Below, piece after piece: positions 45,470 to 53,248 of a stretch of DNA of 53,248 nucleotides. Position numbers and translations under genes: made by a program. Under the pieces are notes generated by a model that ran no database searches, was not told where the DNA came from, and worked only from the letters and a program-made list of their open reading frames with translations. The first letter of the stretch is position 1. The number at the start of each line of letters is the position of its first letter. Source of the DNA: Planctomycetota bacterium (GTDB lineage: Bacteria; Planctomycetota; UBA1135; UBA2386); the NCBI GenBank assembly GCA_020849665.1, contig JADLFX010000012.1, positions 1-53,248 on the forward strand, given 5' to 3'.

Positions 45470-46300
45470 ATGGTGACCCAGCCCCAACCGGAGCCTTCCC
45501 CGAGCCCCCACAAGCCCGAGCTGCCCCTGCACGGCTGGCAGGAGGGCCGCGTGGCCACGCCGCTCGTGGACCGGCTCGACGACCAGGAGCTCGAGCTCCT
45601 CAACCGGCTCCTGCCCTGGAAGTGCTTCACCGTGGACGGGCACGGCCGGCGCTTCGGCGACCTCGCCTGGGCCGGCAAGCGTGGCGTGCCCCAGGCCGTG
45701 CCCGACCCGCGCATCGTGCGGATGCACGAGGCCTTCGACCTGCGCGGCAAGCACGTCCTGGAGATCGGCTGCTTCGAGGGCGTGCACACCGCCGGCCTCT
45801 GCCGCTTCGCGGCCCGGGTCACCGCCGTCGACGCGCGGATCGAGAACGTGGTGAAGACCGTGGTGCGCACCGCGATGTTCGGCTGCCGCCCCGAGGTGTT
45901 CCCCTGCGACGTCGAGAACGCCGAGGATCTCGCGCGCCTCGAGGAGGTCGACCTCGTCCACCACGTCGGCGTGCTCTATCACCTCGTCGATCCGGTGGCC
46001 CACCTGCGCCGGCTGGCCCCGAAGGTGCGCCAGGGCATGCTGCTCGACACCCACGTCGCCGCGCCCGGCTCCGCCGAGCGGAGCTACGTCAGCGAGGGCC
46101 GTTCGTATCGCTACCACCATCACCGCGAGGGCGGCAAGGCGGAGGTGTTCTCGGGGATGTACGACCACGCCAAGTGGCTGCTGCTCGAGGATCTCGAGGC
46201 GGTGCTCCGCGAGAGCGGCTTCGCCAGGGTGGACGTCGAGGAGCGGCGTGACGAGCGCAACGGTCCCCGCGTGCGCCTGCACGCGTTCCGGCGGAGCTGA
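45470..46300 (+). CDS. Class I SAM-dependent methyltransferase
   Basis: A 276-residue methyltransferase. Motif [16 protein letters not shown] at about 94-108, motif II acidic [11 protein letters not shown], motif IV-like [14 protein letters not shown], then [10 protein letters not shown]. This pattern matches the CmoB/DUF1698-type, methylating small molecules or tRNA uridines, but the rest of the protein differs from CmoB; substrate unknown. The start at 45470 is the ATG before VTQPQPEP. Next gene on the same strand follows after 14 bases. Confidence 0.82.
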   Translation: MVTQPQPEPSPSPHKPELPLHGWQEGRVATPLVDRLDDQELELLNRLLPWKCFTVDGHGRRFGDLAWAGKRGVPQAVPDPRIVRMHEAFDLRGKHVLEIGCFEGVHTAGLCRFAARVTAVDARIENVVKTVVRTAMFGCRPEVFPCDVENAEDLARLEEVDLVHHVGVLYHLVDPVAHLRRLAPKVRQGMLLDTHVAAPGSAERSYVSEGRSYRYHHHREGGKAEVFSGMYDHAKWLLLEDLEAVLRESGFARVDVEERRDERNGPRVRLHAFRRS

Positions 46301-46314
46301 GCACGCCGCACCCG

Positions 46315-47232
46315 ATGCCGGCCCCGCTCCGCTGCGTCGCGCTCCTCGTGCTGGCCGCGTGCGCGGCCCAGGGGGGACCGGGCTGGTCCCGGGATCTCGA
46401 CGCCGCGCAGGGGACCGCGCGGAATCAGGCGCGCGACCTGGTGGTCTTCGTCGGACTGCCCGGGCGCGCAGCCAGCGATCGGATGCGGGACGAGGCGCTG
46501 CCCGACCCCCGGGTCGCCACCGCGCTGCGTGCCGGTGGGTTCGCGGCCGTGGCCGTCGACGCGCCCACGCGCGTCGACGTCGCCGCGGAGGGGATCGGGG
46601 CGGGGGCCACGATGGGCATCCTCGTGCTGGATCCCTCGGGCGTCCCCTGCGCCGCGCGGCCCGGTCCCCAGGACGCGCCCGAACTGGCCGCGTTCCTGGC
46701 CGCGGCGGTGGCGCGCCGTGGCGCGCTGGCGGCGCTGCGCGCGCGCCACGCCGCCGAGCGGTCGCCGGAATCGGGCCTGCGGCTCGGCGCCCTCCTGGTC
46801 GAGTCGGGATGCCGGCACGAGGCCGAGCCGCTGCTCCGCGCCGCCGCCGCGGCCGGCCACGACGAGGCCTGCGGGCTCCTGGCCCTGCTCTGCGGCCGTC
46901 AGGGCCGCCTCGTCGAGGCCCGCGAGTGGCTGGCGCGTGCCCGGCCCGGGCCAGGCACGGCGGTGCTCGACGGCTACCTTGCGTTCAAGGAGCGGCGCCA
47001 CGTCGAGGCGGTGCACTCGCTCCAGGCGGCGGTGCAAGGCCCGCTCGACACGGAATCCGCGCAGATGGCGAGGCTCTACCTGGGCAAGGCGTTGCACGAG
47101 TGCCGGCGCGACGCCGAGGCGCGGGCGGTCCTGGCGGCGCTGGCCGCCGAAGGGCTGGGCTCGGTCCACGAGGGGGCGGCGCTGCATGCCCTGCGTCATC
47201 TCGACGCCCCCGATCACGGTCATGACCACTGA
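46315..47232 (+). CDS. Exported thioredoxin-fold/TPR protein lacking the CxxC
   Basis: A 305-residue protein with a lipoprotein-like or signal peptide start (MPAPLRCVALLVLAACAAQG). Residues 25-140 resemble the thioredoxin-like fold of DUF255/YyaL-type proteins (ARDLVVFVGLPGRAASDRMRDEAL, then GATMGILVLDPSGVP), but the position of CxxC holds PGRA, so no redox pair is left. The rest is made of TPR-like helices (LLVESGCRHEAEPLLRAAAAAG, ARLYLGKALHECRRDAEARAVL). It ends DHGHDH. It lies in a cluster with the methyltransferase (14 bases upstream) and the NHL protein (17 bases downstream), probably co-transcribed. Confidence 0.7.
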   Translation: MPAPLRCVALLVLAACAAQGGPGWSRDLDAAQGTARNQARDLVVFVGLPGRAASDRMRDEALPDPRVATALRAGGFAAVAVDAPTRVDVAAEGIGAGATMGILVLDPSGVPCAARPGPQDAPELAAFLAAAVARRGALAALRARHAAERSPESGLRLGALLVESGCRHEAEPLLRAAAAAGHDEACGLLALLCGRQGRLVEAREWLARARPGPGTAVLDGYLAFKERRHVEAVHSLQAAVQGPLDTESAQMARLYLGKALHECRRDAEARAVLAALAAEGLGSVHEGAALHALRHLDAPDHGHDH

Positions 47233-47248
47233 ACAGGAGGAGAAGGTG

Positions 47249-48286
47249 ATGGTCCATTCCCCGAACTCGCCGCGCATCGTCGGGTGCAGCGTCCTGCTCT
47301 GCCTCTGCCTTCCGGCGCCGGCGCAGGAGACGGCGACCAGTGTGCCCGCGACGCGGGCCGCGGCTCCGCTCCTCGGCGCGGCCCCGTGGCTCTATGCGTG
47401 GCAGAAGGACTTCGGCCGACTGCCCGGAGGTCGCGACCTGGGCAACACGCATGGCTGCATGGTGGTGGACCGTGCCGGGCGCATCTTCGCCAACACCGAC
47501 ACCGAGCAGGCAGTCGTGATCTTCGGCCCCGACGGCGAGGTGCTGGGCTCGTGGGGCAAGGAGTACCGCGGCGGACTGCACGGCATGACGCTGCGCGTGG
47601 AGGATGGCGTGGAGTACCTCTACCTGGTCCACACCACGCGCCACGAGGTCCTCAAGACCAGCCTGGACGGCAAGGTGCTGTGGACCCTCGGCTGGCCGGA
47701 GGCATCGGGGATCTACGGCAAGGAGGGCGAGTTCCGGCCCACCAGCGTGGCGGTGGGCCCCGATGGGCGGATCTTCGTCGCCGACGGCTACGGCAAGTCC
47801 TGGGTGCACCTCTACGACCGGGACCGGCGCTACGTGAAGAGCTTCGCCGGCCCCGGCACGGAGCCTGGCCGGACCAGGACGCCGCATGGGCTCTGGATCG
47901 ACACCCGCGGCGCCGAGCCCCTGCTCCTCGTCTGCGACCGCGAGAATCACCGCCTGCAGTGGTTCACGATGCAGGGCGAGTTCGTGCGCGTCATGGACCA
48001 GAACCTGCGCCGGCCCTGCAACGTGTGGCCGCTCGAGGACGGCGCGTTGGCGGTGGCCGATCTCGCCGGACGGGTCACGCTCCTGGACCGGAAGGACGCG
48101 CTGCTGGTCCACCTCGGCGACAACCCGGATCCCAACCGGCGCGCCCGCAACGGCGTGCCCCGCGACCAGTGGCAGGACGGCCACTTCCTCGCCCCGCACT
48201 CGGTGTGCGCCGACGCGCGGGGCGATCTCTACGTGATGGACTGGAACGCCGTGGGGCGGATCACCAAGCTCCGCCGCATGCGATGA
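47249..48286 (+). CDS. Secreted NHL-repeat / six-bladed beta-propeller protein
   Basis: A 345-residue exported protein. Signal peptide MVHSPNSPRIVGCSVLLC to PAPAQ. The mature part contains NHL-like blades, e.g. NTHGCMVVDRAGRIFANTD, FRPTSVAVGPDGRIFVADGYG, TPHGLWIDTRG, LAPHSVCADARGDLYVMDWN. Such propellers bind proteins or ligands; peptidyl-glycine lyase-like activity is possible but not shown. AGGAGG lies 8-13 bases before the ATG 47249. It is the last gene of the three-gene cluster with the methyltransferase and TPR protein. Confidence 0.85.
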   Translation: MVHSPNSPRIVGCSVLLCLCLPAPAQETATSVPATRAAAPLLGAAPWLYAWQKDFGRLPGGRDLGNTHGCMVVDRAGRIFANTDTEQAVVIFGPDGEVLGSWGKEYRGGLHGMTLRVEDGVEYLYLVHTTRHEVLKTSLDGKVLWTLGWPEASGIYGKEGEFRPTSVAVGPDGRIFVADGYGKSWVHLYDRDRRYVKSFAGPGTEPGRTRTPHGLWIDTRGAEPLLLVCDRENHRLQWFTMQGEFVRVMDQNLRRPCNVWPLEDGALAVADLAGRVTLLDRKDALLVHLGDNPDPNRRARNGVPRDQWQDGHFLAPHSVCADARGDLYVMDWNAVGRITKLRRMR

Positions 48287-48298
48287 CCCCGGGCCGGG

Positions 48299-49447
48299 TT
48301 AGCGGATGGTCACCGCGACCGCATCGCTCGCCGTGAGGCCCTGCGAACCACAGCCGTCGACCCACACGAACTGCGCCGCGAAGTTGACCCCCTGCAGGCC
48401 CGGGCTGGCGGGGATGCCGATCCCCACCCGGCCGGCACCGAGCACGCCGGTGCTGGCGCCGAGCGTGACGAAGGGCGCCGCAGGGTCGACCCAGAGGTCC
48501 ACGCCCAGCGCGCGCAGTGGTGTCGCGAGGCGTTGCGCCGAGATCAGCAGCGCGCCGGTGCCGTTGGCCGGGCCACGGGTGCTGGCCAGGGCGAATGCCG
48601 CGTTGCCGATCTGCGGCAGCGCGGTCAGCGTTGCGTCGAGGTTGCCCTTGCAGCCCGGCGAGCTGGCGCCGTAGGCGAGCACGAAGGGCGACGTCAGCCC
48701 GCCGAGCGAGAGAGAGTTGTTCTGATAGGTGACCGTGCCCTGGACCGTGGCGAGGATGCCGCCGGAGCTGTCGAGGGGATTGCCGTTGAGGTTCCATGTG
48801 GCGACCTTGCCCGGGAACCCGGCCAGCTCCTGGTTGCGGCTGGCCAGGATCTCCGCGGCGGTGCGCGCGAAGGGCCAGAGCCGGAACTCGTCGATCTCGC
48901 CGTTCCACACCTCGCCGTTGCCGGTGGCGTCGTCGCCCTTGCCGATGCGCAGGGTCCCGCCCAGGTCGCGGATCGCGCCGCTGCCGGTGCCCTGGGACAC
49001 CTCGGCGCCGTTGATGTAGAGGCGTGCGGTGGCGCCGTCGTAGGTCGCGGCCACGTGGGTCCAGGTCAGCAGCTGGCCGGGCTGGAAGTCCCAGAAGGCC
49101 GCGACCTGGAGTCCCGTGCTCGTGACCACCTTCCAGCGCAGGCGCCGCACCGAGGTCTGGGCCGCATCGACCCGCAGGAAGTAGCTCTCCTGGCCGGGGG
49201 CCTGGTTCTGGCGCACCAGCGTGGGCCACGCCCAGCCGGTCTGCAGGGTGGCGTCGTCGTACGTGATCCAGGCCTCCACCGTGATGCCGCTGGGCGGCAC
49301 GAGGGTCGGGGAGTTGGCGACCTCCAGGAAGCCGTTGGTCCCGTGCACGAGCTTGATGCCGACGCTCTGCGCCGGGACGGCTGCGGTGAAGACGAGGGAC
49401 GCGGCGGCGAGGAACGCGGGGGCGAGGCAGGGGCTGTGCATGGGCAT
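48299..49447 (-). CDS. Secreted LamG-domain protein
   Basis: A 382-residue exported protein. Signal peptide MPMHSPCLAPAFLAAASLVF to VPAQS. Residues ~25-215 form a concanavalin A/LamG fold (GITVEAWITYDDATL, QLLTWTHVAATYDGATARLYINGAEVSQG, EVWNGEIDEFRLWPFARTAAEI), a sugar or protein binding beta-sandwich. The C-terminal ~130 residues (SSPGCKGNLDATLTALPQIG ... SPGLQGVNFAAQFVWVD ... VAVTIR) resemble the end of the FG-GAP protein at 3.3-4.9 kb. The promoter at 49471-49499 gives a short leader. Converges on the NHL gene. Confidence 0.87.
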   Translation of the reverse strand: MPMHSPCLAPAFLAAASLVFTAAVPAQSVGIKLVHGTNGFLEVANSPTLVPPSGITVEAWITYDDATLQTGWAWPTLVRQNQAPGQESYFLRVDAAQTSVRRLRWKVVTSTGLQVAAFWDFQPGQLLTWTHVAATYDGATARLYINGAEVSQGTGSGAIRDLGGTLRIGKGDDATGNGEVWNGEIDEFRLWPFARTAAEILASRNQELAGFPGKVATWNLNGNPLDSSGGILATVQGTVTYQNNSLSLGGLTSPFVLAYGASSPGCKGNLDATLTALPQIGNAAFALASTRGPANGTGALLISAQRLATPLRALGVDLWVDPAAPFVTLGASTGVLGAGRVGIGIPASPGLQGVNFAAQFVWVDGCGSQGLTASDAVAVTIR

Positions 49448-49470
49448 GGGGAGGGTGCGGAGGGTGGCGA

Positions 49471-49499
49471 AGCCTAGTCCCCTGACTCTCCGGCACCAA
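49471..49499 (-). promoter_or_regulatory. Predicted promoter of the LamG gene
   Basis: On the minus strand TTGGTG (49499-49494), 17-base spacer, TAGGCT (49476-49471); expected transcript start about 17 bases before the ATG. Confidence 0.55.
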
Positions 49500-49614
49500 C
49501 CTCCCCGAGGCGAGCGCGCGGTCCGCGTCCCCACCTGCGTAGGTTGGCCCGATACGCTCGGCCCGATCCGTGGCGCGATCGACCGCGAACGGGTCCTCCG
49601 TGGGTGACGTACGG

Positions 49615-50754
49615 ATGTCGACCTTCGACGCGATCGTGGTGGGTGTCGGTGGAATGGGCAGCGCGGCGCTCTGCCACCTCGCGCGCCGCGGCGCCCGCGT
49701 GTTGGGGCTCGAGCAGTTCGCGGTGCCGCACGAGCGGGGCAGCTCGCACGGCGGTTCGCGGGTGGTGCGCGAGGCCTACTACGAGCATCCCGACTACGTG
49801 CCCCTGCTGCGGCGCTGCCGCGCGCACTGGACCGAGCTGGAGCAGGCCTCGGGCCTGCGCCTCGTCCACCGCGTGGGCGCGCTCTACGCGGCCGCCGCCG
49901 ACCACCCGTTGCTGGCAGGGGCGCTGCATTCGGCGCGCACGCACGGGATCCCGCACGAGGTCCTGGATGGTTCCGCGTTGGCGCGGCGTTTCGCCGGCTT
50001 CGCGTTTCCCGAGGGGCACGTGGGGCTCTTCGAGCCGGGAGCCGGCTTCGTCCGCCCCGAGGCGGCAGTGCAGGCCCACGTCGCCGCGGCGCTGCGCGCG
50101 GGGGCGCGCATCGAGACCGGGACCACCGTGCGCGCCTTCTCCGACCGCGGGGGCATGGTGGAGGTCGTGACCGACCGCGCGACCTTTGCCGCGCGTGCCG
50201 TGGTGCTGTGTCCTGGAGCCTGGGCGGGCCGCCTCCTGCCGCGACTCGGAGTGCCGCTGCGGGTCACGCGTCAGGTCGTGGCATGGATCGAGCCTCGCGA
50301 CCGGGACGCGGCCCGCGCTCCCGCCATGCCGGTGTGGATCGCGCACGACCAGGAGGGGTTGGTGTACGGGATCCCCGAGGCCGACGGGCAGCCCCCGCCC
50401 CTGGGCTGGAAGGTCGCGCTCCACGAACTCGGGGCCGAGGTCGATCCCGATGGCGTGGATCGGACGGTGCGCCCCGCAGAACTGGCCCGCCTCGAAACCG
50501 TGGTGCGGCGCCTGGTCCCGGCGGCGGCTGGGCCGGCACGTGCCGCGGGCGTGTGTCTCTACACGAACTCGCCCGACGGTCACTTCGTGATCGACCGCCT
50601 GCCTGGGCACGAGCGCGTGCATGTGGCCTGCGGGTTCTCCGGGCACGGCTTCAAGTTCACGCCGGTGGTCGGCGAGCTCCTGGCCGACCTCGCGCTGACG
50701 GGAACGAGCTCGCTCCCGGCCGGCTTCCTGGGACTGCGGCGCTTCCGCCAATGA
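49615..50754 (+). CDS. solA: FAD-dependent amine oxidase (N-methyltryptophan oxidase/sarcosine oxidase-like)
   Basis: A 379-residue DAO-family flavoenzyme. FAD-binding GVGGMGSAA (residues 10-18), then VLGLEQFAVPHERGSSHGGSRVVREAY, which is the SolA/monomeric sarcosine oxidase signature including the HGxSR stretch near the flavin. Further: LCPGAWAGRLLPRLGVPLRVTRQVVAW, VYGIPE and CLYTNSPDGHFVIDRLPGH, CGFSGHGFKFTPVVGELLADL. The enzyme oxidises N-methyl amino acids to free amine, formaldehyde and peroxide; exact substrate not provable. The start at 49615 precedes STFDAIVVG; TACGCT at 49553-49558 is a possible -10. Confidence 0.88.
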   Translation: MSTFDAIVVGVGGMGSAALCHLARRGARVLGLEQFAVPHERGSSHGGSRVVREAYYEHPDYVPLLRRCRAHWTELEQASGLRLVHRVGALYAAAADHPLLAGALHSARTHGIPHEVLDGSALARRFAGFAFPEGHVGLFEPGAGFVRPEAAVQAHVAAALRAGARIETGTTVRAFSDRGGMVEVVTDRATFAARAVVLCPGAWAGRLLPRLGVPLRVTRQVVAWIEPRDRDAARAPAMPVWIAHDQEGLVYGIPEADGQPPPLGWKVALHELGAEVDPDGVDRTVRPAELARLETVVRRLVPAAAGPARAAGVCLYTNSPDGHFVIDRLPGHERVHVACGFSGHGFKFTPVVGELLADLALTGTSSLPAGFLGLRRFRQ

Positions 50755-50890
50755 GCGGGCCGGGCGGCGGCCGATGCCGCGCTTGCTTTCGGGAGCGGGC
50801 CTCCCGAGCATGCCGCCCCCTCGCCAGGAAAGGTCGCGCGAGATCCGGCGTTGACCTCTCTTCCCCATCCCCACGGAGCTTGGTGTCCCC

Positions 50891-53092
50891 ATGCCAGCAG
50901 CCACCCCAACCGCCCACCGCTGGAGCTTCTACCGCGCCGGCGGCGTCGATCAGGTCCGCCTCGAGAAGGGTGCCGACATCCTGCACCTCGACCAGCTCGA
51001 CCAGAAGCTCTGGGTCGCGCTGAGCTGTCCGGTCAAGGGCCTCGAGTTCGACCAGCGCACCCTCGAACTGCTCGACTCCGACAATGACGCCCACGTGCGT
51101 CCCCCGGAGATCCTTGCCGCGGTCGCCTGGCTGGGGAAGGTCCTGAAGAACGCCGACGATCTCGTGAAGGGTCAGGACGGGGTTGCGCTCGCCAACCTGC
51201 GTGACGACACGCCGGAGGGCAGGTCCGTGCACGCTTCCGCCCTGCTGATCCTGAAGAGCCTGGGCAAGGAGAAGAGCAGCGTCATCACCGTTGCGGACGC
51301 CATGGCCACGGCGGATTTCTTCGCCAAGGCGAAGCACAACGGCGACGGGGTGGTGCCGCCTGCGGCCATCGACGACGCGGCCACCCAGAAGGTGGCCACC
51401 GAGATCCTGGCCTGTGTGGGCGGCGTGAAGGACCGCTCGGGTGCGGATGGAGTCGACCAGGCCGGCCTGGAGCGCTTCTTCGGCGAATGCGCGGCGTTCG
51501 CAGAATGGCACAAGAAGGCCGAGACCGACGCCCGCAACGTGCTGCCGTTGGGTGACGCCACGGGCCCCGCCGCGAGTGCCGTGGAGGCGGTGCGCGTCAA
51601 GGTGGAGGACTTCTTCGGCCGCTGCCGGCTGGCCGGCTTCGATCCGCGCGCGCTCGCGGCCCTCAACCTGGAGGAGAAGGCCTACCTCGGCGTGGCCGCC
51701 AAGGACCTCACCATCCATGCGGCCGAGGTCGCGCACTTCCCTCTGGCCATGATCGAGGCCAAGAAGGCCCTGCCCCTGGTCGACGGGATCAACCCGGCGT
51801 GGGAGGACGCGATCCACGCGCTGCGCACCACCGCGGTCGCGCCACTGCTCGGCAAGGACAAGACCACGCTCAGCGAGGCGGAGTGGGGGGCGCTGAACGC
51901 CAAGCTGGTGTCCTACCTCGCCTGGCAGAAGGGCAAGGCAGGTGCCGGCGTGGAGAAGCTCGGCATCGCGCGGGTGCGCGAGATCCTGGCCGGCAAGGCG
52001 AAGGACATCCTGGCCAAGGCGATCGCCGACGACGCCGCGGTGGCCACGGAGGTCGCGGCCATGCAGCAGGTCGAGCGACTCACGCGGCTGCACCGCGACC
52101 TGCACCGGCTGCTCAACAACTTCGTCAGCTTCACGGACTTCTATGCCCGCAGGAAGGCGGTGTTCCAGGCTGGCACCCTCTACCTCGACGGCCGGGCCTG
52201 CGACCTGTGCGTGCCCGTGAACGACGCGGGCAAGCACGCCAGCCTCGCGGCGATGGCCAAGACCCACATCGCGTACGTGGACTGCACGCGCCCCTCCGGC
52301 GAGAAGATGACGGTGGCCTGCGCGTTCACCGCCGGCGACTCGGACAACCTCTTCGTCGGTCGCAACGGCATCTTCTACGACCGCAAGGGCCGCGACTGGG
52401 ACGCCACGATCACCAAGGTGATCGACAATCCGATCAGCATCCGGCAGGCGTTCTGGGCGCCGTACAAGAAGGTGATCCGCTGGATCGAGGAGCAGGTCGC
52501 CAAACGCGCCGCCGCCGCGGACGAGGCTTCGATCGCGAAGCTGCAGGTCGCCGCCACCGCGACCGGCGAGGCGGCCAAGACCGGCCAGGCTCCGGCACAG
52601 AAGCCCAAGTTCGACGTGGGGGTCGTGGCCGCACTCGGCGTCGCGGTCGGCGGAATCACCGCTGCGCTGGCCGGGGTGTTCGGAGCCCTGGCCAACATGG
52701 ATGCCTGGAAGATGCCGCTGATCCTCGTCGGTGTGGTGCTGGCGATCTCCGGGCCGTCGATGTTCATCGCGTGGCTGAAGCTGCGTCAACGCAACCTCGG
52801 GCCGATCCTGGATGCCAACGGCTGGGCGGTGAACACGCTCACCAAGGTCAACATCCCCCTGGGCGGCTCGCTCACGAGCGTGGCGGCCCTGCCGCCTGGC
52901 TCGGCCCGTTCGCTCACCGACCCGTACGCCCCCAAGCGGAGCCCCTGGCCGCGCGTCATCGTGATCCTCGTGCTCCTCGGGCTCGTGGGGTACGGGCTCT
53001 GGCGGCTTGGGTACTTGCACCAGTGGTGGCCGGGGAACCCGCTGCCGAAGCCTGCTGCGTCGGCTCCGGCCCAGCCCGAGCAGCCCAAGTAG
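50891..53092 (+). CDS. Conserved membrane protein with EF-hand-like motif
   Basis: A 733-residue protein I recognise only as a conserved hypothetical. The first ~600 residues are soluble and mostly helical; near residues 60-75 is an EF-hand-like loop (LLDSDNDAHVRPPEIL) and later KHNGDGVVPPAAI and SGADGVDQAGLERF, so calcium may be bound. Then QAGTLYLDGRACDLCVPV carries a CxxC. The C-terminal 170 residues hold two to three membrane segments (VGVVAALGVAVGGITAALAGVFGAL, MPLILVGVVLAISGPSMFIAWL, VIVILVLLGLVGYGLW) and a Pro/Ala-rich end. The topology suggests a large cytoplasmic or periplasmic sensor part. The start is the ATG at 50891 after a clear intergenic gap. It is monocistronic. Confidence 0.75.
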   Translation: MPAATPTAHRWSFYRAGGVDQVRLEKGADILHLDQLDQKLWVALSCPVKGLEFDQRTLELLDSDNDAHVRPPEILAAVAWLGKVLKNADDLVKGQDGVALANLRDDTPEGRSVHASALLILKSLGKEKSSVITVADAMATADFFAKAKHNGDGVVPPAAIDDAATQKVATEILACVGGVKDRSGADGVDQAGLERFFGECAAFAEWHKKAETDARNVLPLGDATGPAASAVEAVRVKVEDFFGRCRLAGFDPRALAALNLEEKAYLGVAAKDLTIHAAEVAHFPLAMIEAKKALPLVDGINPAWEDAIHALRTTAVAPLLGKDKTTLSEAEWGALNAKLVSYLAWQKGKAGAGVEKLGIARVREILAGKAKDILAKAIADDAAVATEVAAMQQVERLTRLHRDLHRLLNNFVSFTDFYARRKAVFQAGTLYLDGRACDLCVPVNDAGKHASLAAMAKTHIAYVDCTRPSGEKMTVACAFTAGDSDNLFVGRNGIFYDRKGRDWDATITKVIDNPISIRQAFWAPYKKVIRWIEEQVAKRAAAADEASIAKLQVAATATGEAAKTGQAPAQKPKFDVGVVAALGVAVGGITAALAGVFGALANMDAWKMPLILVGVVLAISGPSMFIAWLKLRQRNLGPILDANGWAVNTLTKVNIPLGGSLTSVAALPPGSARSLTDPYAPKRSPWPRVIVILVLLGLVGYGLWRLGYLHQWWPGNPLPKPAASAPAQPEQPK

Positions 53093-53248
53093 AGATGCTG
53101 GCCAAACAGATTTCGGCGTCCCGACCCACCTAGATTCTGGACAAGAGGGCCCCGGGGCCCGCGCCACGGTCACGGGAGCAGGTTCCGCTCCCAGATTCCG
53201 CTAGCGCACGTCACCGCTGCATCCCCCGGAGCACTGGCAAGCGGGGCG
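53093..53248. other. Right edge without a recognised gene
   Basis: 156 bases after the EF-hand membrane protein. No gene, RNA or clear terminator is seen before the window ends. Confidence 0.5.

Overview
The window looks like chromosomal DNA of a high-GC bacterium, most likely an uncultured Planctomycetota relative. This is inferred from gene content: secreted FG-GAP and LamG proteins that seem to share a C-terminal module, a membrane-anchored Ser/Thr kinase with a long TPR tail, several ECF sigma factors, DUF3455, and a CotH-VTC-DUF4956 locus. There is no rRNA or tRNA to fix the taxonomy. I count about 46 protein genes and no tRNA, rRNA or CRISPR array. GC is very high except in two islands at the left (about 0.3-0.8 kb and 3.3-4.9 kb), which look acquired.

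Layout. 0-1.3 kb: broken IS21 transposase, a DUF4279 gene and unassignable DNA. 1.3-2.2 kb: an AhpD-like protein plus an ECF sigma factor. 2.2-5.6 kb: a lower-GC FG-GAP gene between two diverged copies of a ~200-bp repeat. 5.6-9.2 kb: DUF3455, a VOC protein, and a PhnB/YciI(DGPF)/ECF42-type sigma operon. 10-17 kb: a large secreted glycosidase-like protein, a small coiled-coil protein, an SDR, an EamA transporter and a secreted protein. 17.3-20.8 kb: VTC/DUF4956/CotH operon. 21-24.2 kb: DCC protein, AmmeMemoRadiSam pair (radical SAM plus LigB), AhpD-family selenoprotein. 24.4-26 kb: sigma factor, putative anti-sigma, CnrX/CpxP-like sensor and a Cys-rich peptide. 26-36 kb: lipase, RRM protein, membrane glycosyltransferase, Ser/Thr kinase, CDP-alcohol phosphatidyltransferase, SGNH hydrolase, ABC-F. 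36-38.8 kb: two more selenoprotein genes facing each other around a small CxxC membrane protein. 38.9-53 kb: second ABC-F, pyruvate phosphate dikinase, DEAD-box helicase, methyltransferase, TPR and NHL secreted proteins, LamG protein, FAD amine oxidase, EF-hand-like membrane protein.

The main discovery is that three genes are each interrupted by one in-frame TGA where a redox-active cysteine is expected (or, for the FG-GAP protein, is suspected): an AhpD/carboxymuconolactone-decarboxylase protein (CxxU), a secreted FG-GAP protein (adjacent U-C), and a secreted TlpA/thioredoxin-like protein (UGPC). After each TGA, 20-31 nt downstream, there is a hairpin whose small apical loop has G in position 1 or 2 followed by U, as expected of a bacterial SECIS. 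Read through the TGA, all three become full-length. This implies a Sec-decoding organism. The FG-GAP case would be an unusual selenoprotein, and it sits next to the thioredoxin selenoprotein. The Sec machinery (selA/B/C/D) is not in this window.
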